A DNA stretch of 64,000 nt. Origin: Bimastos eiseni. Lineage: Eukaryota > Annelida > Clitellata > Crassiclitellata > Lumbricidae. Positions 19,700 to 31,907 of this stretch are shown piece after piece; within the stretch, counting starts at the first letter, position 1, and every line of letters begins with the position of its first letter. The notes under the pieces were generated by a model. It did no database searches. It saw nothing but the letters and a program-made list of their open reading frames with translations, and was not told where the DNA came from. The position numbers were made by a program, and so were the translations under genes. Location of the stretch: positions 1,274,501 to 1,338,500 of the forward strand of contig OY365815.1 of NCBI GenBank assembly GCA_959347315.1, in the 5' to 3' direction.

Positions 19700-21391
19700 A
19701 TTGTATGAAATCCAAGAAAACTCAAATTACGTACTTCTTATTAACTTAATTAAACTGGATCAATCTTTAATTCATATCGCTCAACTTACTTACTTAATAA
19801 CTAACTCAAATTGTGTCAATCTTTAAAAAAACAATCAAATTACTTACTTACAAGCTGACTCAAACTGTATCGATCTTTAAATCACACTTAAATAACTTAC
19901 TTACCAACTTACTCAAACTGAATCAATCTTTACACTCAAATACCCTACTTACTTAGTATCTTAATCAAACTGGATCAATCATTAAAGTACACTAAAATAA
20001 CTAACTTACTTACTAGCTTATTCAAAATGAATCAATCTTTAAGTCATAAGACTCAAATTACTTACTTACTTACAAACTTAATCAAACTGAATTAATAATT
20101 AAATTACACTCAAACAACTAACTTACTTACTAACTTAATCAAACTGAATCAATCTTTAAATCATGAGACTCAAGTTACTTACTTACTTACAAACTTAATC
20201 AAACTGAATCAATCTTTAAATCATAAGACTCAAATTACTTACTTACTAACTTAATTAAACTGAATTAATAATTAAATTATACTCTAATAACTAACTTACT
20301 TACTAACTTAATCAAACTGAATCAATCTTTAAATCATGAGACTCAAGTTACTTACTTACTTACAAACTTAAACAAACTGAATTTATAATTAAATTACTCT
20401 CAAATAACTAATTTAATCAAACTGAATCAATCTTTAAATCATAAGACTCAAATTACTTACTTACTAACTTAATTAAACTGAATTAATAATTAAATTATAC
20501 TCCAATAACTAACTTACTTACTAACTTAATCAAACTGAGTCAATCTTTAAATCATAAGACTCAAATTACTTACTTACTTACAAACTTAATCAAACTGAAT
20601 TAAAAATTAAATTACACTTAAATTACTAACTTACCTGCTAACTTAATCAAACTGAATCAATCTTTAAATCATAAGACTCAAATTACTTACTTACTTACTA
20701 ACTTAATCAAACTGAATTAATAATTAAATTATACTCCAATAACTAACTTACCTACTAACTTAATCAAACTGAATCAATCTTTAAATCATAAGACTTAAAT
20801 TACTTACTTACTTACAAACTTAATCAAACTGAATTAAAAATTAAATTACACTTAAATTACTAACTTACCTACTAACTTAATCAAACTGAATCAATCTTTT
20901 AATCATAAGACTCAAATTACTTACTTACTTACAAACTTAATGAAACTGAATTAAAAATTAAATTACACTTAAATAACTAACTTACCTACTAACTTAATCA
21001 AACTGAATCAATCTTTAAATCATAAGACTCAAATTACTTACTTACTTACAAACTTAATCAAACTGAATTAATAATTAAATTACACTTAAATAACTAACTT
21101 ACTTACTAACTTAATCAAACTGAATCAATCTTTAAATCATGAGACTCAAGTTACTTACTTACTTACAAACTTAATCAAACTGAATTAATAATTAAATTAC
21201 TCTCAAACAACTAACTTAATCCAACTCAATCAATCTTTAAATCATAAGACTCAAATTACTTACTTACTAACTTAATTAAACTGAATTAATAATTAAATTA
21301 TACTCCAATAACTAACTTACTTTACTAACTTAATCAAACTGAGTCAATCTTTAAATCATAAGACTCAAATTACTTACTTATTTACCAACTT
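19700..21391. repeat. Dimeric AT-rich satellite array (copy A, about 1.7 kb)
   Basis: Two related monomers of roughly 57–62 bp alternate. Both share TTACTTACTTAC, then AACTTAATCAAACTGAAT. One continues CAATCTTTAAATCATAAGAC, the other TAATAATTAAATTACACTC. The array lies in the intron between the last two ARPC5 exons. Copy B is longer (about 2.2 kb) with different local rearrangements. Confidence 0.93.
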
Positions 21392-21501
21392 ATAATAAAA
21401 GCATAATTGAGTAGATATCTTGATGGGGTACGCTATATATAAATGTTCGATTACGTTACATTACTACTAGTATTAATAATACAAGTAATGGTAATAATTA
21501 C

Positions 21502-21678
21502 CTTATCATTCCAAACAAGAAGCTGTGCACTGCTGCCCTCCAAAGGACGATCGAATCCTCGATAGATGTACTTCATCAGCGTGTACTGTCTCGTCTAGTA
21601 GAGGCCTTTGAGGCCAGCCTCAATCTCATTGGCCTTGAACGACATCAGAACCTTCATCACGGACTGCAACGCTCTGTC
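21502..21678 (-). pseudogene. ARPC5: ARPC5 pseudogene copy A, third exon with in-frame stop
   Basis: Bounded by an acceptor (TTTTCTTCAG) and a donor (AAG|GTAATT), 177 nt, phase 0 at both ends. It encodes RALQSVMKVLMSFKANEIE, a stop, then LMKYIYRGF and SSAQLLVWNDK, aligning without gaps to the ARPC5 core (human VLKVLISFKANDIE … LLMKYIYKGF). The stop TAG is at 21,595–21,597, in the variable stretch between these blocks. The same stop is in copy B, so it predates the split or both are alleles. The two copies differ here only at two synonymous sites. Confidence 0.85.
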
Positions 21679-21679
21679 C

Positions 21680-22193
21680 TGAAGAAAATAAAACAAATAG
21701 TTTACTTATTTGAAAAGCAGAACTCAGCAATGACATGTCATGAGTAGATATCTTAGAGGGGCGCTATATAAGTGCTCGATTACATTACATGGCTACACTT
21801 AATATTTAAACAACAAACAGCTTTGGTTTAACAGTACTATTGAATAAACAAACACACACAGACCATCACATTACATATAAAAACTGGGGCCAAACGAAAT
21901 GCACTGTAAAGATATCTTCCCCAAAAACAATCAAAGTAAAAAAGAGTTGGGACAGAGTCATCAATTAATAACAAATGAAATTTCATGGCTTGCCACAAAA
22001 AATAAAAATGAATTCATGGCACAGAAACAACCGACCACTAAGTCTCACTGAATCTGTAATCTCTAAATATCCTCTGATACTTTTGCATCACTATCTACAG
22101 CCGAAAAACTACTTTCAAAGACTTTTTCAGCAACACCAAAATCTTAGAACTTCTATAGCACAGCTATAATGATACACCAAGCATCAATCAACA
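21680..22193. other. Intron/intergenic sequence with CGCTATATAA-type tail motif
   Basis: No second ARPC5 exon is visible. GAGTAGATATCTTAGAGGGG followed by CGCTATATAAGTGCTCGATT at about 21,743–21,785 is one of several dispersed short segments (also 21,410–21,470, 34,965–35,010, 35,297–35,340; reversed at 49,445–49,500), probably 3' tails of non-LTR elements or SINEs. Confidence 0.5.
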
Positions 22194-22712
22194 TAACTCC
22201 TGTTACCTGTCATGAGAGAAATCAATAGTAAGTTCGATAGTCCGAAAAAAAATTTCTTGTTCGAAGATTTTCAGATTATCTAACCGTCTGACTATCGAAC
22301 CTTCAGACTATCAAACCCTAGGCACTCTCGAGCTAAACACTTATCTTTGGACTATCAAACCGTCGGATTATAGAACCTTCGGACTATCAAACCTCTAAAA
22401 GATCGAAAATAATATTACAAAATGACAAAAATTGTAATATCGGCGCCGATGATCTTACTGATATCTGATATTGCCAATATCTCTATAATTGGCCCGATTA
22501 ATCGGCCGGTCGATTAATTGGTACAACTCTAACCAGTTAGAATCAAATTGGAGAAATAGCTAATATTTGGCCAATTATAATTATAATTGATTACCAATTT
22601 AGCCAATTGATTTGATAAACAACTTATAATTAAAATCAATAAACACTAACTGATTGTCCCCATCTCTCTTCAACACCCATTTTAGTACATGGGTATGTAT
22701 GCATTAGAGGGA
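22194..22712. other. Segment present only in copy A
   Basis: Between two copies of TTACCTGTCATGAGAGAAAT (about 22,204 and 22,751), copy A has about 520 bp absent from copy B. It includes a degenerate array at 22,240–22,400 built from GGACTATCAAACC(G/T)TC and an AT-rich stretch with CAATTATAATTATAATTG. Copy B has unrelated sequence at 35,748–36,660. Confidence 0.7.
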
Positions 22713-23362
22713 TACTTCTCAATTTCTTTGATGGTACCCTCCCATTTTGTTACCTGTCATGAGAGAAATCAATAGTAATTATTTTTAGAATGTTGGATAC
22801 ATATTTAGATATTTAGAGGTGGCAACATTTGTGAAGCTAATGAAATTATTATCTTAACGAAATTAGTATCCGACACTACGTTATTCTCGCTTATTTATTA
22901 ATCAGTAAAATTGTTCAGATGCAATATCAACAGATTCAACACAGGAGTGTCAAATGTTTTTATAAGAACTGGACTTTTAAGTAAATGGATCTAAAAAACT
23001 GTCTTAACAATTTCATTGCAACACTCATTTTGGAACAGTCAATCAGTAGTCAACAGTGACTTTAGTTGCCCTACTCAAATACTCTGTGGAATATCATCAC
23101 CGACAAGCAGCAACTTTCTGACCCCTGGGTATTTGGCTTGGGGCATGAGACCACCAGCATTATGTCATCTCTCCTTCTCTTCATCACTTGTTGTGTTAAG
23201 ACAATCTAAACAGTTCATGGAGTGTTGTACGTGAAGTTATTCGCATAATATTTTTGTCAATGGCAGTATCCCGATATTTGAACAGAATGCCATTGAGAAG
23301 TTGGAAGACATATTTAGCTAATGGCAGAAACTGAAGAAGAACATTAATCACAGAACTGCGCC

Positions 23363-23548
23363 TTCACCGCTGATGCCTTTGCAAAGCACTGTACCACCAA
23401 AATTCAATCTGTTAGAGCTAACATCTCTGGCTTGTCTCCACTTGAATTCGTCTCTACTAACTGCACTCTAACAACCTTAAGTTAGGTAACTTCTGATGAG
23501 CTACAAACCATTATCAAGTCTTCCATTGCAAAGTCATGTGAGCTCAAG
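23363..23548 (+). pseudogene. CR1/L2-like endonuclease–RT linker fragment, copy A
   Basis: The frame reads FTADAFAKHCTTKIQSVR, one stop, then SDELQTIIKSSIAKSCELK. This matches the same part of the element at 2700–4310 (SANDFLQMLTTKLDDL … LCHLITSSNLKSCELD). Isolated scrap with a stop codon. Confidence 0.65.
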
Positions 23549-23739
23549 GTAAAAGTGTATTTTAGCGTCTTTTATTACCCTATGTGCTTGTGGTGTATTT
23601 TAGCGTATTTAATTATTTCCTTCGTTATATCATGTGTTTTGTAAGTAGGAGCTGGATTGATGATAATAATAATGCTTTTAAATGGAAGCTGAATTGCTTA
23701 AAAGAATTTTAAAGTGTGTTTTAGAGTATTTAATTAAAC

Positions 23740-24230
23740 AAAATGTTGATAAGAAATTCCACTAGATTTAACCGAGATGCCGTTTTGTCATCAATTGAAC
23801 TTCCAATTATGCATGATATTTTTACTGATCCAGCTTCCATTCATGCATATTTCTCTTCGTCAATCCACTTTCCATTTAAGTATATTTCTTTTCATCAATC
23901 CACCTTCCATTTACGTATATTTCTTTTAATCAATCGTGCATACAAGTCCTTATTTACATCGATTCCACGTCCATAGCAACGACATTCTCGCATCAATTAA
24001 GCATAAGCATGATGTTTTCATCGATCCAGCTTCCACTTAAGCATAATTTCTTGCATCAATTCAGTTTCTACTTGCACATTCTTCTTTTTCATCGATCCCG
24101 TCTCCATTTAAGCATAAGCATGATATTTTCATCGATCCAGCTTCCATTTAAGCATAATTTCTTGCATCAATCAAGTTTCTACCTGCACATTCTTCTTTTT
24201 CATCGATCCCGTCTCAATTACAGTTGGACA
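23740..24230. repeat. TCATCGATCCAGCTTCCATT repeats, with a 110-bp tandem pair
   Basis: TCAATCCA(C/G)CTTCCATTTA-type phrases recur through the region, and from about 24,001 a roughly 110-bp unit (TTTCATCGATCCAGCTTCCA to CATCGATCCCGTCTC) is present twice. A related run is at 61,550–61,790. Not coding. Confidence 0.75.
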
Positions 24231-24356
24231 TCTATTCACGTCAAATAATAAAATAATGGTATAATAACATACGCTAAAATTCACTTTTACCGAGCTCGAT
24301 CTTCTACCAACGCTCTTGCTGCATGAGTTCATTGAGGATCTTCTTTCGCTACTCAC

Positions 24357-24454
24357 CTGCCTCTGAAGGTCCGATAGTCAGTCGCCTGATCCTCTTCGTA
24401 GCTCTCGTCCGAAAACCGGTCAATATCCACTCTCCTGAAAGCGGTGATTCTCAT
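24357..24454 (-). pseudogene. ARPC5: ARPC5 pseudogene copy A, first coding exon
   Basis: ATG at 24,454–24,452 opens MRITAFRRVDIDRFSDESYE, like the ARPC5 N-terminus (human RFRKVDVDEYDENKF). A good donor (GGCAG|GTGAGT) ends it after 98 nt, leaving the codon two-thirds complete. The exon at 21,502–21,678 starts in phase 0, so a connecting exon of matching phase is needed; none was found in the 2.7 kb between. The exon is identical in copy B. Retained introns show that this is not a processed pseudogene. Confidence 0.75.
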
Positions 24455-24884
24455 GTTATTTGACTTTTAAAAAAATACATGCACTTAATTTAAAGATTTG
24501 TACTTTCATAAACAACCATAATATTATGCGTGGTAAACAACGCAGGTTTCCTGCCCTACGATGCCAATTCATAGACTACATATTGCTCTCAGAGCATCGG
24601 ATAGTGTTGCGCTTTTTCTTAGCAGCTTAGCGACGCTATGCAAAATGTAAATGTAAACGTTTTTATATAACGACCGTATAATTATGGTCTCGACCCAGCT
24701 CATTTTTCAATGAGAGTCTGACCGGGTGATATCCATCGCCACCGCTCATTCGTTTGAATGGCCTTATAAGGTCCCAGTGCAATGACTTTACTAACAAGAG
24801 ATTGAAATTTCTGAAATAAACCAGCATTATTGTACGTAGTACTAGTAACATGGATGTGCAATGAACGGGTGTCCAGAGGCTGAG

Positions 24885-25160
24885 TTAATTTTGCCCTTGC
24901 CTATTTGGCCGCCGACTCTGGTCGTAGAGTAATGGATCAGCCTAGAATTGCGACAGTTCAGCATCGTGCCTATGCCTCTTTTGGCCCTTCTCTCTGAAAC
25001 AGCCTTCCTGCTGAGACTCGTACTGCAATCTCATCTAGCGGTAGCACAAATGTTTCTGCTCGTTCTCTTAAGACTTATTTCTTTTGGGTTTCTTCGCACT
25101 GGAAGCGCCTCTGATTAGGTTGTACAGCGAGATGCGCTTTATAAATCCGTAAGAAGACGC
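24885..25160 (+). pseudogene. CR1/L2-like RT C-terminal scrap with 3' tail, copy A
   Basis: The frame reads TVQHRAYASFGPSL, stop, NSLPAETRTAISS and ARSLKTYFF, the FxxxGPxLWNxLP … LKTYLF pattern of CR1/L2 elements, with TGA in place of the Trp. It is followed by GCGCTTTATAAATCC, a 3'-tail-like motif. Possibly from the same insertion as 23,363–23,548. Confidence 0.65.
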
Positions 25161-25212
25161 ATGAGACGAATTATTTTCATCAACGTACTTCATGGACGAT
25201 AAAATAACGCAG

Positions 25213-25317
25213 TCACCTAGCGAATGCAAACGAAACGGAATTGCTACACGCGCATTCGCTAGGTCACCTAGCGAATGCAAACGAAACGGAATTGCTACAC
25301 GCGCATTCGCTAGGTGA
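25213..25317. repeat. Two tandem 51-bp hairpin units (copy A)
   Basis: Each unit starts TCACCTAGCGAATGC and ends GCATTCGCTAGG, so each folds with a stem of about 14 bp. The arm sequence is the CATTCGCTAGGTG motif seen in the 12.9–14.8 kb island and in the MITE at 749–1007. Confidence 0.9.
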
Positions 25318-25411
25318 CAGCACAGTTTAAAATCACCCACCTTATGTAAGTTATGTTGCATAAAGCAAGCAGGAATGGTTAACAGCGAGCAACCAACTTA
25401 CCTCTATATCA

Positions 25412-26020
25412 GTGGCGTAGCGAGGGGGGCGAGTGGGGTGAACCGCCCCAGGCGGCACTTGTCCTAGGGGCGGCATTTTTGCTAAAAAATAAATAAATAA
25501 AATTATTGTTGTATAAGTTCCATTCTTCAAGATTTTTGTTCCTCTCGTCTAAAACTGGCACAATGCGGTTTAGCTTTTCTTGACTTAAAACTAACATGCA
25601 CGATATAGCCTATCAAAGTACCATCGACATGATCGAATTGCACATAATGTTTTTAGACATCAGAGCAGTCCTCGGGTAATTTGGCGCCCTTTCGGAGTAA
25701 TCCATTATAAGAGCGCCCCAAGTCCGTTGCATAAACAGTAAGATGTGAGAAAATATGGGTCAAGCACACACTGCAAGGGGCACAAAGAAATGTTTCTTCT
25801 CAAAATGTATAGACGATTCTGGAAAAGGAAAATTAGGGGAAGGGCGGGAGATTCAATAGAATATCGTTGTTGGAATTGGAATTAGCCTAAAACCAGTTTT
25901 TAATAACTAATTTATGAATTTCTTTTTATATTATCATAAACTTTTGTTCCTGAAAACATAACCGTATTATACCTAACATTCGGCGCCCTAAAATTTGGCG
26001 CCCTAGGCAGCTTCCTGTGT
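25412..26020. mobile_element. Possible hAT-like element end, copy A
   Basis: CAGTGGCGTAGCGAGGGGGG at about 25,412 resembles the hAT termini at 9048 and 10,827, followed by GCCCCAGGCGGCACTTGTCC. No matching inverted end or target duplication was found, so the right boundary is a guess. Copy B has the equivalent at about 39,357. Confidence 0.4.
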
Positions 26021-26904
26021 CGGATATAGACAGTTTAGAGAGAGTTTAGACATTATTATTATTACTAAATTTATTTCATTCGATGGGTGCGAAAGTATAC
26101 TGGCGAAATTAAATTAACTTGCATCCTGTTTCGATTAATATAATACAAACTGGGTTTTTATATTTTTTATTTTCATCCAGACTTGATTTCAACTTACCAG
26201 CCAAATATGTTTACACTAACTTTAGTTAGGCCCCTACAACTAAAAAATATTCATTTATTTTATGTCTTTTTTACTTTTGTACGTTTAATAGATTGTATTG
26301 ACTGCGTTTCGTAGCGAAAATATCCAGGAAGTAAGACTGCCCAGTGCCAAGTGCCTACATTCTATAGCCATGTTGTTTAATGTTTTAGTTTAAAGGGAAT
26401 GAAAATATGAAGCCGTACCGTATCCGTTATCTAAATAACCAGTTACTAGTGTCACCAGCCGCCAGACTTATCATGGTCCCAGGCTCTCAGCATGGTTAAC
26501 TGATAGGCCTGTTATTTAGGACCTTCTTTTCAATATGTAGAGATAAATAATATTTTTTTACTGCTTAATTTCAATTTTGTGTGAACTTATAATTTCTTTA
26601 TTGTGAGGCCTGCTTTATTATTTGCTTTATAAGTAGTTTATTACTTAATATATGCTATCTTATTCTATTTTCTTATTTTTATATAAAATGATACCGCATT
26701 TTTAATTAGTCAAACAGTTTTAAATCTGACAGCGCAATGTGCATGCTATTGCCGATGCTGTTACAAGCTGTATATGACCTATAATGAATTTAATACTGAA
26801 TAGAATAATCGTAATTTATATAATGAAAACACTTCTTCATCGCCTTGCCATCCGACTATCTCCAGCATGCCTATCACTAAACGACGGTGCAATGTAGGCC
26901 TAGG

Positions 26905-27761
26905 CAGTGTTGGGCACGAGACCAAAACCTCGAGACCAAGACCGAGACCAAAACCGAGAGGTCCAAGACCAAGACCGGCTGGTCCGAGACCAAGACCAAG
27001 ACCGATACTCATTTTTTATAAGCAATTCAATTTAATAAGACGCTAAAACAAAATAACACGCTTAAAATATTAAGTTTATTACTGAAGAATATTATTCTTA
27101 ATAATGGTCCAGAAAACAGTTTTACCGGCCAGTCTGAACTTTTGCGGGTTCAGCCCTTGGTTTCGGCCTGAGAGCATCACACTATAAATTGCTTACAGTA
27201 CACGGTATAGGTTCTAAATAAGACATCTGAAAAAATAGATTAACGTTCCGTTTGAACGGTGTAGACCCACTTGTACTCTGAATTGTAGGTTAACAGTAAT
27301 TACACCAGGCCGACCACATAATTATTATATTGTTCCAAAACCTTGACATTCTTGAAAGCAAATTTTGAAATGGGTGGTTTTGTTGCAAATGCATTTTTTT
27401 GCCCACAGTAACATGTATATATAGATGTTCAGCACGTCATAAATCGATAACAATCACGTAGGACCAAAACATCCGGTGTCTCTAATAATCGAAAGTGGCC
27501 GACAAATATAAAAGAAATTGCTCTGATACGGCAAATGACCAAGAACGCTAGACTAAGACGGAGACCATCCCAAGACCGTTCCTTTAAGACCATGGCCAAG
27601 ATCGACGCAGTCGAGATGGTCCGAGACCAAGACCAAGACCAAGAGCAATGGTCCGAAACCAAGAACAAGACCGGTGCATTCGAGACCAAGACCAAGACCG
27701 CAGTTTTCCGGTCTCGAGACCGTCTTGAGACCAAGACCGCGGTCTCGAGCCCACGTCACTG
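26905..27761. mobile_element. hAT-like element with GAGACCAAGACC repeats, copy A
   Basis: The left end CAGTGTTGGGCACGAGACC and right end GGTCTCGAGCCCACGTCACTG are imperfect inverted repeats. A 12-bp direct repeat AATGTAGGCCTA lies at 26,891–26,902 and 27,762–27,773. Both ends carry arrays of CCAAGACCGAGA-type hexamers, which create Arg/Pro- and Gly/Leu-rich spurious frames. No transposase is encoded. Confidence 0.65.
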
Positions 27762-27815
27762 AATGTAGGCCTACCGATCTGATCACTATTTATTACCGAA
27801 ATTTGATACCGCCAC

Positions 27816-28470
27816 AAAATAAACTGAAGTGCATAGAGCTAAACTGCATTCAACTGAAGGGAATAGTATGTAAATAAGGTTGATTTGGATTAAATTAACT
27901 GAAAAGACATGAGCTGTTGCGCTAGGTTGAGCAGGGCTGGGGTGTCCAGAGCTGGGATAGGGTCAGGATCGGCTGGGCAGCCCTTCTGAGGATTAATGGG
28001 CTTGACAGAGCCGGGCTGAACTGACTCGACCGAAAATAAAATACAATAATATGCCTCAAAATAAAGTGAAGTGTATAGAGCTGAACTGAGTAGAATTTAA
28101 CGGAAATGTGTCGAAATTAATTTGAATTAGACTAAATTAACTTTAAAAAAGCTGTGCTTTTGTGCAAGGCTGGGTAGGGATGGGGTGCATAGGGTTGAGC
28201 CAGTGTCTTGCTCGCCTGGGCAGCCCTCCTGATGTATAATGGGCTGGACAGAGCTCTACTGATCTTACCACGGTCGGAAATAAAATAAAATAAATAACAC
28301 AAAATAAACTGAAGTGCATAGAGCTGAACTAAAGTGAACTGTAGATAAATAAAGTTGATTTATATTAAATAAACTGAAAAGACATAAGCTGTTGTGCTAG
28401 GCTGGGCAGGGTTGGGATGTCCAGGGCTGGGATAGGGTCAGGATCGGCTGGGCAGCCCTTCTAAGGTTTA
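27816..28470. repeat. Three tandem copies of a 242-bp unit (copy A)
   Basis: Units start at 27,816, 28,058 and 28,301 with AAAATAAA(C/G)TGAAGTG; the third is partial. They include a GGGCAGCCCT(T/C)CT segment. The units differ from each other far more than copies A and B do, so the triplication is much older than the 13-kb duplication. Confidence 0.88.
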
Positions 28471-28529
28471 ATGCACTTAATTGACAGTATATTTACCCAT
28501 TTTGAACAAGTTGACTTGCTGGCTAATAT

Positions 28530-28680
28530 TCACTGTGGAAACTCTCTGTGGTAGCAGTTTCAGTTAAACAACACTGTGTGGTGTCAAAGATCATTAGCGA
28601 CATCCGCCTCATTTATCCAGGCTTTGGACTGGCACTGCCAGAGTGCGAGCAGTGGTGTAGCGTAAGACTCAGTTGACGCG
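28530..28680. repeat. Dispersed GACTGGCACTGCCAGAG repeat (copy A)
   Basis: Contains AGTTTCAGTTAAACAACACT, AAAGATCATTAGCGACATCC, GACTGGCACTGCCAGAG and AGCAGTGGTGTAGCG in the same order as at 437–545, 13,247–13,330 and, reversed, 59,905–60,060. Confidence 0.7.
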
Positions 28681-29577
28681 CAGCTATCTATCTGAACATG
28701 TATGGCACGCAATCCACCGAAAGAGGTCGTTGTACTTAAATATTACATTGTACATTACTATGTAATACGGCATTATTACATAAGTCGGATAGAACTTGAA
28801 AAGTCACCTGCTTTATTACAGTCTTCCTATTAATATAACGATTACCATCTTCTTTACAGATTATGTGAAGCCAACAACTGTTACTGGCTGAATTTCAACG
28901 CTAGTTACGCTACATATGCACCTCTACTGTTTTTATTTCTCCCCGTCGGCAGGTAAACAGTATAATGTCTAAATGACGATTCTGACGTATATAATAACAT
29001 AACCGCAATAAAAGCAGTACTGCGGTTGCAATTGCCAATCTATATAGTGCCACTTCAGGTGAGACTCGTGAGAGGCGCTCCCAACCTAACACATCTCAGT
29101 ACATCTTAAGACCTGCACAAAACAAAATGGTCGAGGAGATCATGTCTCAGGTTGTTAGGAGTCTTATTACAAGGGAATGGGTCGAAAACAAGAAAATTTC
29201 TATACGGCACCGTAGTTGGCCGATCATTTGTAACAACCAAGTCGCTTTGCACAGTGAAGAAATGATGGAATAAGGGTTAAGATAAGTGCATTTGTTAATC
29301 ATCTTCTTAATGCATTTTTCTGGACATATAAAAGACATACCTAAATCGTTATATCTTCGTATCTTCTCATGGTTGTGGTGTTTCATTTCCAATTATTTTT
29401 CGTCTTGGCTCGAAGTGGTATGACTGGAAAGGAGTAGCCTGGCTATGCAGTTGCTGGCGACGAAGACGAGACACATGTAGGATATGGACACCACCCGAAC
29501 AGTCGAGCAATTGGAGGAGTCCAATCGGCACGTAGGACGTCAACGTCGAGTGCTGGATCTCTACCCAACGTAACTCA

Positions 29578-29585
29578 TATAAAAG
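29578..29585 (+). promoter_or_regulatory. TATA-box-like site near the end of copy A
   Basis: TATAAAAG followed by a GC-rich leader, resembling a core promoter, perhaps from an LTR. The duplication breaks about 60 bp downstream. The intact context is in copy B (43,519). No transcript can be assigned. Confidence 0.3.
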
Positions 29586-30464
29586 TCCGAGTTGAAGACG
29601 CCTCGACCATCGCAACTCCCTGAACTCCGGAGATTAGTTCACAGTCTATCGGTTTTTTCGGAGGAAAAAATTGACGTTCTCCAAACCGAATTATTTTTTC
29701 ATAGCATGTTTATGGGCCTATGGGCAAAAGCGGACTGCAGAAATATCTTCACTTGAAGAAGAAATAACGAAGATATTGACAATTTAAGCCATAAAAAATA
29801 AAATGTTGTAAGTATGATGATTATTGACCTCAACTGGGTTCATATAGCTTCTGTTTATCATAATAAACTATTTTAAAGTGATTCCCAAAAACTTTAATAT
29901 TTCTAGATTTTTTGATAAAACCTTGACCGTCTATTTAGGATATATATCTGATGCAGGGGTGGATTATTCACACAACGGTTGATGAGGCTCTTTCCTTGAC
30001 CTGCCAGATTTTGACCTGGGACTGGAGCAGAAGAAGCTTTGTCATTGCAGACTTAACTTGGTAAAGCGGGTAATTTCGCTAAGTGCCTTGGCGAGGTTCT
30101 AATAAGGTGCTATATAAATTGGCAAATGCATACATACATGCATGCTAAGACAGCCCTCCCTGGAATGACTTTTGTGGGCCCTGGACTGGTCCAGGGCCCA
30201 CAATAGCCAAAGGATTGATTTAGTGTGCATGTATGTCGAGTTCAGTGTACAATGTTGTACATTATTGTGAGTTGAGAAGAACCAAGACTTTTGAATTTGA
30301 TACTGATCTGCATCTTGCATATAATTATTCAGTTTCACATAACATAACATAACTGCATTTGCACACAGCTGCAAAGTCAACAGCAATCCCACCACAGTTA
30401 AGTCCCAACTATGAACGTAATATAAGTCACATCTACAATTCAATTCTAAGCGTTCAACATCAGA

Positions 30465-30659
30465 TCAAAGTGTTCTGTAAGGGTATTTTGCCAGCATCAA
30501 GTGTCTAATGAAGAGTTCGTCTTTGATTTCAGGTGAAAGTCGTTTCCACAGAATCGGTGGAGGGAATGTGGTGCCTGCCTGTCGAGTACGCTGGTTCCAA
30601 ACTCTCTTGCGGTCGGTCAAGACTCGGACAAAACTTCCAAGACCGGTCACTGCAAGCAG
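30465..30659 (-). pseudogene. ARPC5: ARPC5 pseudogene copy B, last exon
   Basis: Identical to copy A's last exon except one base, giving VRVLTDRKRV with the family-typical Leu. The normal stop is again TGG, with the same 45-residue read-through tail to TGA at 30,465. The stop loss is therefore shared by both copies. Confidence 0.8.
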
Positions 30660-30679
30660 CTACAACAAGAATAACAACG

Positions 30680-30849
30680 CCTGCTATCAAACTGAATCAC
30701 TTCCTAAATCATAATCAACAGGTTGCTCATTATAGCCAAGCTGGCTATATTGGGCAAACTGTTGATTGTGATTTAGGAAATGATTCAGTTTGATAGCAGG
30801 CAACTTTAGGTCAAATATCATCATATTACGATGATATTTGACCTAAAGT
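30680..30849. repeat. Pair of hairpins, copy B
   Basis: Equivalent of 17,577–17,746: a long hairpin with one minisatellite unit in its loop (30,680–30,800) and the perfect 20-bp hairpin (30,803–30,849). Confidence 0.85.
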
Positions 30850-31056
30850 GTGTTCATATGTTCATTATTTCATTCGTTTCGTTCATTTCAAAAATTTATA
30901 TAGCTCCCCTTCAAGAAACCCACTAGAGAAAGAATATAGCATCTCTTTATCATAATAAACTATTTTAAAGCTCTATCTTACCACCCCCAGTTTGCTCATT
31001 ATAGCCGAGCTGGCTAGGGGCACAGATTGAGCATAAGCTCTATCTTGCCACCCACA

Positions 31057-31404
31057 GTTTGCTCATTATAGCCGAGCAGGCTAGTTTGCTCATTATAGCC
31101 GAGCAGGCTAGTTGCTCATTATAGCCGAGCAGGCTCTTTTGCTCATTATAGCCGAGCAGGCTAGTTGCTCATTATAGCCGAGCTGGCTCTTTTGCTCATT
31201 ATAGCCGAGCTGGCTCTTTTGCTCATTATAGCCGAGCAGGCTAGTTGCTCATTATAGCCGAGCTGGCTCTTTTGCTCATTATAGCCGAGCTGGCTAGTCT
31301 GCTCATTATAGCCGAGCTGGCTCTTTTGCTCATTATAGCCGAGCAGGCTAGTTTGCTCATTATAGCCGAGCTGGCTAGTTTGCTCATTATAGCCGAGCTG
31401 GCTA
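31057..31404. repeat. 26-bp minisatellite, 13 contiguous units (copy B)
   Basis: Same unit as at 17,955–18,357 with a different unit order and two fewer copies; an isolated unit is at about 30,990. Confidence 0.95.
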
Positions 31405-31907
31405 TGGGCACAGATGGAGCAAAAACTCCAACTGTATTTCTGCCCTGTTGAAGATTTTAATGTCCAATGTAATAAAAACAAAATTTAAATTAATGTTTTG
31501 CTTTGTATTCAATGTCTAGAGAAGCTCCAGCTCCGACAGCGATGAAAGTTCATGAGAGAAGTCTTCATAAGATCATGGACTGATTTATGAAGAAAACACT
31601 CTAAATAAGACTATGAACATGGACTGATTTATGCTAAGAAGAACAAAAAATTACTTTTCTCTAAAGAGATGTTTCCTTAGATTATATACAAAGAATACTT
31701 CCAAATAATAAATGACTTAAAATACCTGTCTTCTTCTGTGTTTGAGTCTTCTAATCGGTTTCCAAGTTGTAGGATTTTGTAGTAGTCTGTCAAAAGAAAT
31801 GACATTAAGTGCCCAATATAAGTATGGCTTCACTGACTTGTCATAATATACCATTTTAAAGCAATTCTGGCACACTTTAAAATTTCTCTAGTTTTCAAGA
31901 AAACAGT

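Larger units (their letters stand above)
16544..29645. repeat. Tandem segmental duplication, copy A (about 13.1 kb)
   Basis: From ATCGGTTTTTTCGGAGG at 16,544 the sequence matches copy B from 29,648 almost base for base; it ends with GAGATTAGTTCACAGT at 29,645. Coding exons inside differ by 0 of 98, 2 of 177 and 1 of 195 positions. Length differences come from array copy number, a 60-bp loss in a hAT-like element and one replaced segment (22,194–22,712). Either a recent duplication or two haplotypes placed in tandem by the assembler. Confidence 0.95.

Noticed and set aside
26779..27012. GLGLGLGP frame and Arg/Pro-rich complement
   Set aside because: Arise from the CCAAGACC hexamer arrays at the ends of a hAT-like element.
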